Positions 6,471 through 8,103 of a DNA stretch of 8,103 nucleotides are shown here, in pieces (the first letter of the stretch is position 1; each line of letters starts with the position of its first letter). Origin of the DNA: Bacteroidales bacterium (GTDB lineage: Bacteria > Bacteroidota > Bacteroidia > Bacteroidales > UBA7960); the NCBI GenBank assembly GCA_007132865.1, contig SLNU01000256.1, forward strand, positions 1 through 8,103, given 5' to 3'. Both the position numbers and the translations under genes were made by a program. The notes under the pieces were generated by a model that saw only the letters and a program-made list of their open reading frames with translations, was not told the DNA's origin and did not search any database.

Positions 6471-7760
6471 TCATACAGGCCTGACCACCAGCTGAAGCGT
6501 GGTGCGGCTTTTCTGTTCGAGTATAACCTCTCTTCCCTTGATGACGGGATCGGTCTTGGCGTTCTCGTAATGCCGGATGGTAATCAGTTCCAAATCTGTA
6601 TTGTACTTCACATGGAAGTTTTTTTCCAGGTCTCGAAGCAATGCCGGGGTCTTCACCGGGTCTTTGTCAAAACACACGGAAAAGCTGATGGCCGAATTTT
6701 GCATCAGGTTGATCTTAACCCCGTGATCGGCAAAATCTGAAAAGATTCTGGACAGGCTGTGTTCGGCAATAAAACTGAAATCCTTTGGGAAGATAGAGGC
6801 CAGCACCTGGTTGAACTTGAAGATATAGGACGGAACCAGGTTGTCATTCTCCGGATTCTGGTTGATGATGGTCCCCGGACTCCCGGGTTCGGTAAATGAT
6901 TTGACTTTTAGTGGAATCCCTTTTTTTAGCAGGGGCTTGAGTGTCTTGGGGTGAATTACTGTGGCCCCGTAATAGGAAAGTTCTATGGCCTCCTGGTAGC
7001 TGATGTTGGGCATCAGCAGAGTCTCCGTGAAAAGCTTGGGATCTGCATTCAGCAGTCCGGGAACGTCCTTCCAGATGACCACCTCCTCTGCATCGAGGGA
7101 ATAGGCAAGGATGGCTGCGGTATAGTCAGATCCCTCACGCCCCAATGTGGTTGTGAAGCCCTGAGGGGTTCCGCCGATGAAACCCTGCGTAACAATGATG
7201 GAGGGTTTTTCGGAACCTTTTGTCGGACGAAGATAGGGGAGCAGTTTGCTTTTGATGACCCTTGGGGTGAGGATCCAGTCCACATGTGCATCCCTGAAGT
7301 GGCCATCCGTGATGATAAGTTTCTGTGCCGGGAACAACTGGTTGGCTACACCGCTATCATTCAGATATTGGCTGACTATCTGCGTGGAAACCTGTTCCCC
7401 GGTGGAAACGATTCGGTCGTATTCATAATTGTAATTGGTGCCCGGCTTTTCTCCAATGTAGTAGTACATGTGGTAAAAACTTTGCTCCAGCACGTCGAAT
7501 ATGGGATGCTTCGGGTCCGAAAACAGGTCTTGTGCGATTTGAACATGGAATTGGCGGACCTCCCTGTAAACCTGTTCCATGCCTGCCGTATCCCCGCCCA
7601 TGAAAAAGGAGGTAAGACGCTCCAGGGCATTGGTGGTTTTGCCCATCGCAGAAAGCACCACCACCAGGGGTCCGCCTCCATGGTCACTGATAATCCTGGC
7701 CACATTGCGAACCGAATCCGCATCCCTGACCGATGCCCCCCCGAATTTATATACCCGCAT
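6471..7760 (-). CDS. lysC: Aspartate kinase
   Basis: Aspartokinase phosphorylates L-aspartate with ATP, the first step toward lysine, diaminopimelate, threonine and methionine. The 429-residue product is a monofunctional enzyme with no homoserine dehydrogenase domain. The kinase domain shows KFGGASV (5-11), VSTGEQVS (118-125), TTLGREGSDYTAA (204-216), VIWKDVPGLLNADPK (228-242) and YGATVIHPKTLKPL (264-277). Residues about 310-429 form the C-terminal ACT-type regulatory region, including a D-H-G-V-K-I-N-L-M segment, suggesting feedback control by a pathway end product; which amino acid cannot be read from sequence. The ATG at 7760 is preferred to the in-frame ATG at 7802 because KFGG should be within a few residues of the N-terminus and the predicted transcript begins near 7803. 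The short leader leaves no room for a lysine riboswitch. The gene is convergent with the LysM gene. The symbol lysC is used generically for monofunctional aspartokinase. Confidence 0.95.
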   Translation of the reverse strand: MRVYKFGGASVRDADSVRNVARIISDHGGGPLVVVLSAMGKTTNALERLTSFFMGGDTAGMEQVYREVRQFHVQIAQDLFSDPKHPIFDVLEQSFYHMYYYIGEKPGTNYNYEYDRIVSTGEQVSTQIVSQYLNDSGVANQLFPAQKLIITDGHFRDAHVDWILTPRVIKSKLLPYLRPTKGSEKPSIIVTQGFIGGTPQGFTTTLGREGSDYTAAILAYSLDAEEVVIWKDVPGLLNADPKLFTETLLMPNISYQEAIELSYYGATVIHPKTLKPLLKKGIPLKVKSFTEPGSPGTIINQNPENDNLVPSYIFKFNQVLASIFPKDFSFIAEHSLSRIFSDFADHGVKINLMQNSAISFSVCFDKDPVKTPALLRDLEKNFHVKYNTDLELITIRHYENAKTDPVIKGREVILEQKSRTTLQLVVRPV

Positions 7761-7809
7761 AATGAAAAATTTGACCGGCCAATAAAGGTTTGAACCAGCC
7801 ATTGCCTAG

Positions 7810-7817
7810 CAAATTTA
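7810..7817 (-). promoter_or_regulatory. Probable -7 element of the lysC promoter
   Basis: Read on the - strand this is TAAATTTG, an exact match to the Bacteroidota TAnnTTTG -7 element. Transcription would start near 7803-7805, giving a leader of about 43-45 bases to the lysC ATG at 7760. The expected -33 position is only T-rich (the U tract of the neighbouring terminator) and lacks a clear TTTG, so the promoter is incomplete and the call is tentative. Confidence 0.5.
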
Positions 7818-7834
7818 GCAAAAATCCGGCAGGG

Positions 7835-7869
7835 AAAAAGAAAGCCCCTTTCGCAAAACGAAAGGGGCT
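7835..7869 (-). terminator. Intrinsic terminator of the ECF sigma factor gene
   Basis: A perfect 11-bp stem, AGCCCCTTTCG (7843-7853) with CGAAAGGGGCT (7859-7869), encloses a 5-base loop. On the - strand it is followed by TTCTTTTT (7842-7835), giving a U-rich tail. The + strand side has no T run, so the direction is -. It lies about 49 bases after the sigma gene stop and just before the lysC promoter, insulating lysC. Confidence 0.9.
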
Positions 7870-7917
7870 GTATATAAAGGGGGCGGGTATGATCTTGTGT
7901 AACGTTCCAGTACTTTT

Positions 7918-8103
7918 TTACCTGTCCAGGGCTTCCATCAGCTTTTTCCGGGTAAAGAAAATCCGGCTCTTCACCGTGCCGATGGAAAGGTTCAGTTTCT
8001 CGGCTATCTCCTTGTATTTGAATCCCCTGTTGTACATCTCGAAAGGAAGACGCTGGTCCTGGTCAATGCGGTTGATCTCGCGCTGTATCTCTTTTTCTGA
8101 CAG
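7918..8103 (-). CDS. ECF-type RNA polymerase sigma factor, C-terminal part (cut by window edge)
   Basis: The last 61 codons of a - strand gene are visible, ending at TAA (7918-7920); the 5' part lies beyond the right edge. The fragment contains region 4 of an extracytoplasmic-function sigma-70 factor, which recognises the -35 element of target promoters. It reads RLPFEMYNRGFKYKEIAEKL and then NLSIGTVKSRIFFTRKKL, the typical helix-turn-helix with a GTVKSR recognition helix, and ends ALDR. This wording is typical of RpoE-like sigma factors of Bacteroidota (family knowledge). No anti-sigma gene is visible downstream on the - strand, where a terminator and then lysC follow, so any anti-sigma partner is elsewhere or upstream. 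The regulon cannot be inferred. Confidence 0.93.
   Translation of the reverse strand: MSEKEIQREINRIDQDQRLPFEMYNRGFKYKEIAEKLNLSIGTVKSRIFFTRKKLMEALDR

Noticed and set aside
6951..7793. A 280-codon + strand open frame opposite lysC.
   Set aside because: It lies entirely antisense to a well-supported aspartokinase, and its translation shows no recognisable domain.
7761..7802. A 14-residue longer aspartokinase starting at 7802.
   Set aside because: The family begins within a few residues of KFGG, and the predicted transcript start is almost at 7802, leaving no leader.

Overview
The window looks like chromosomal DNA of a free-living member of the Bacteroidota, probably Bacteroidales or Marinilabiliales-like. 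Three things point there. The promoters have the Bacteroidota TTG-N19-TAnnTTTG form (clearest before rplU). Gene starts lack Shine-Dalgarno sequences and sit behind A/T-rich leaders. The proteins (aspartokinase with GREGSDYTAA, ECF sigma region 4 with LPFEMY...GFKYKEIAEKLNLS, serS next to rplU-rpmA) resemble those of that phylum. Base composition is close to half GC. The lineage call is inference from motifs and gene order, not from a database match.

Layout: 1-133 is an array of 19 heptanucleotide repeats (consensus ACA[C/G]CCA) that may continue past the left edge. 134-224 carries the rplU promoter. rplU (L21) and rpmA (L27) form a short ribosomal-protein operon closed by a strong intrinsic terminator (852-885). 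serS, an exported TPR protein, rsmA (ksgA) and a PP2C-like/transmembrane/LysM protein then run on the + strand without a recognisable terminator between them. At 6468/6471 this series meets lysC (aspartokinase, - strand) tail to tail with 2 bases between them. Beyond lysC, 7761-7917 holds the lysC promoter and the terminator of a further - strand gene, the 3' end of an ECF sigma factor cut by the right edge. No stretch over 300 bases lacks a gene; the longest is 1-224.

How the genes fit together: most are housekeeping. L21 and L27 belong to the large ribosomal subunit, SerS charges tRNA-Ser, and RsmA matures 16S rRNA, so the left two-thirds has a translation theme. LysC starts the aspartate-family amino acid and diaminopimelate pathway. 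The two less ordinary members are the exported TPR protein between serS and rsmA, and the protein after rsmA. The latter appears to join a cytoplasmic PP2C fold that has lost its metal ligands to a periplasmic LysM domain through one membrane helix. It is the best candidate here for an undescribed function. I see no CRISPR array, insertion sequence, tRNA or rRNA gene.
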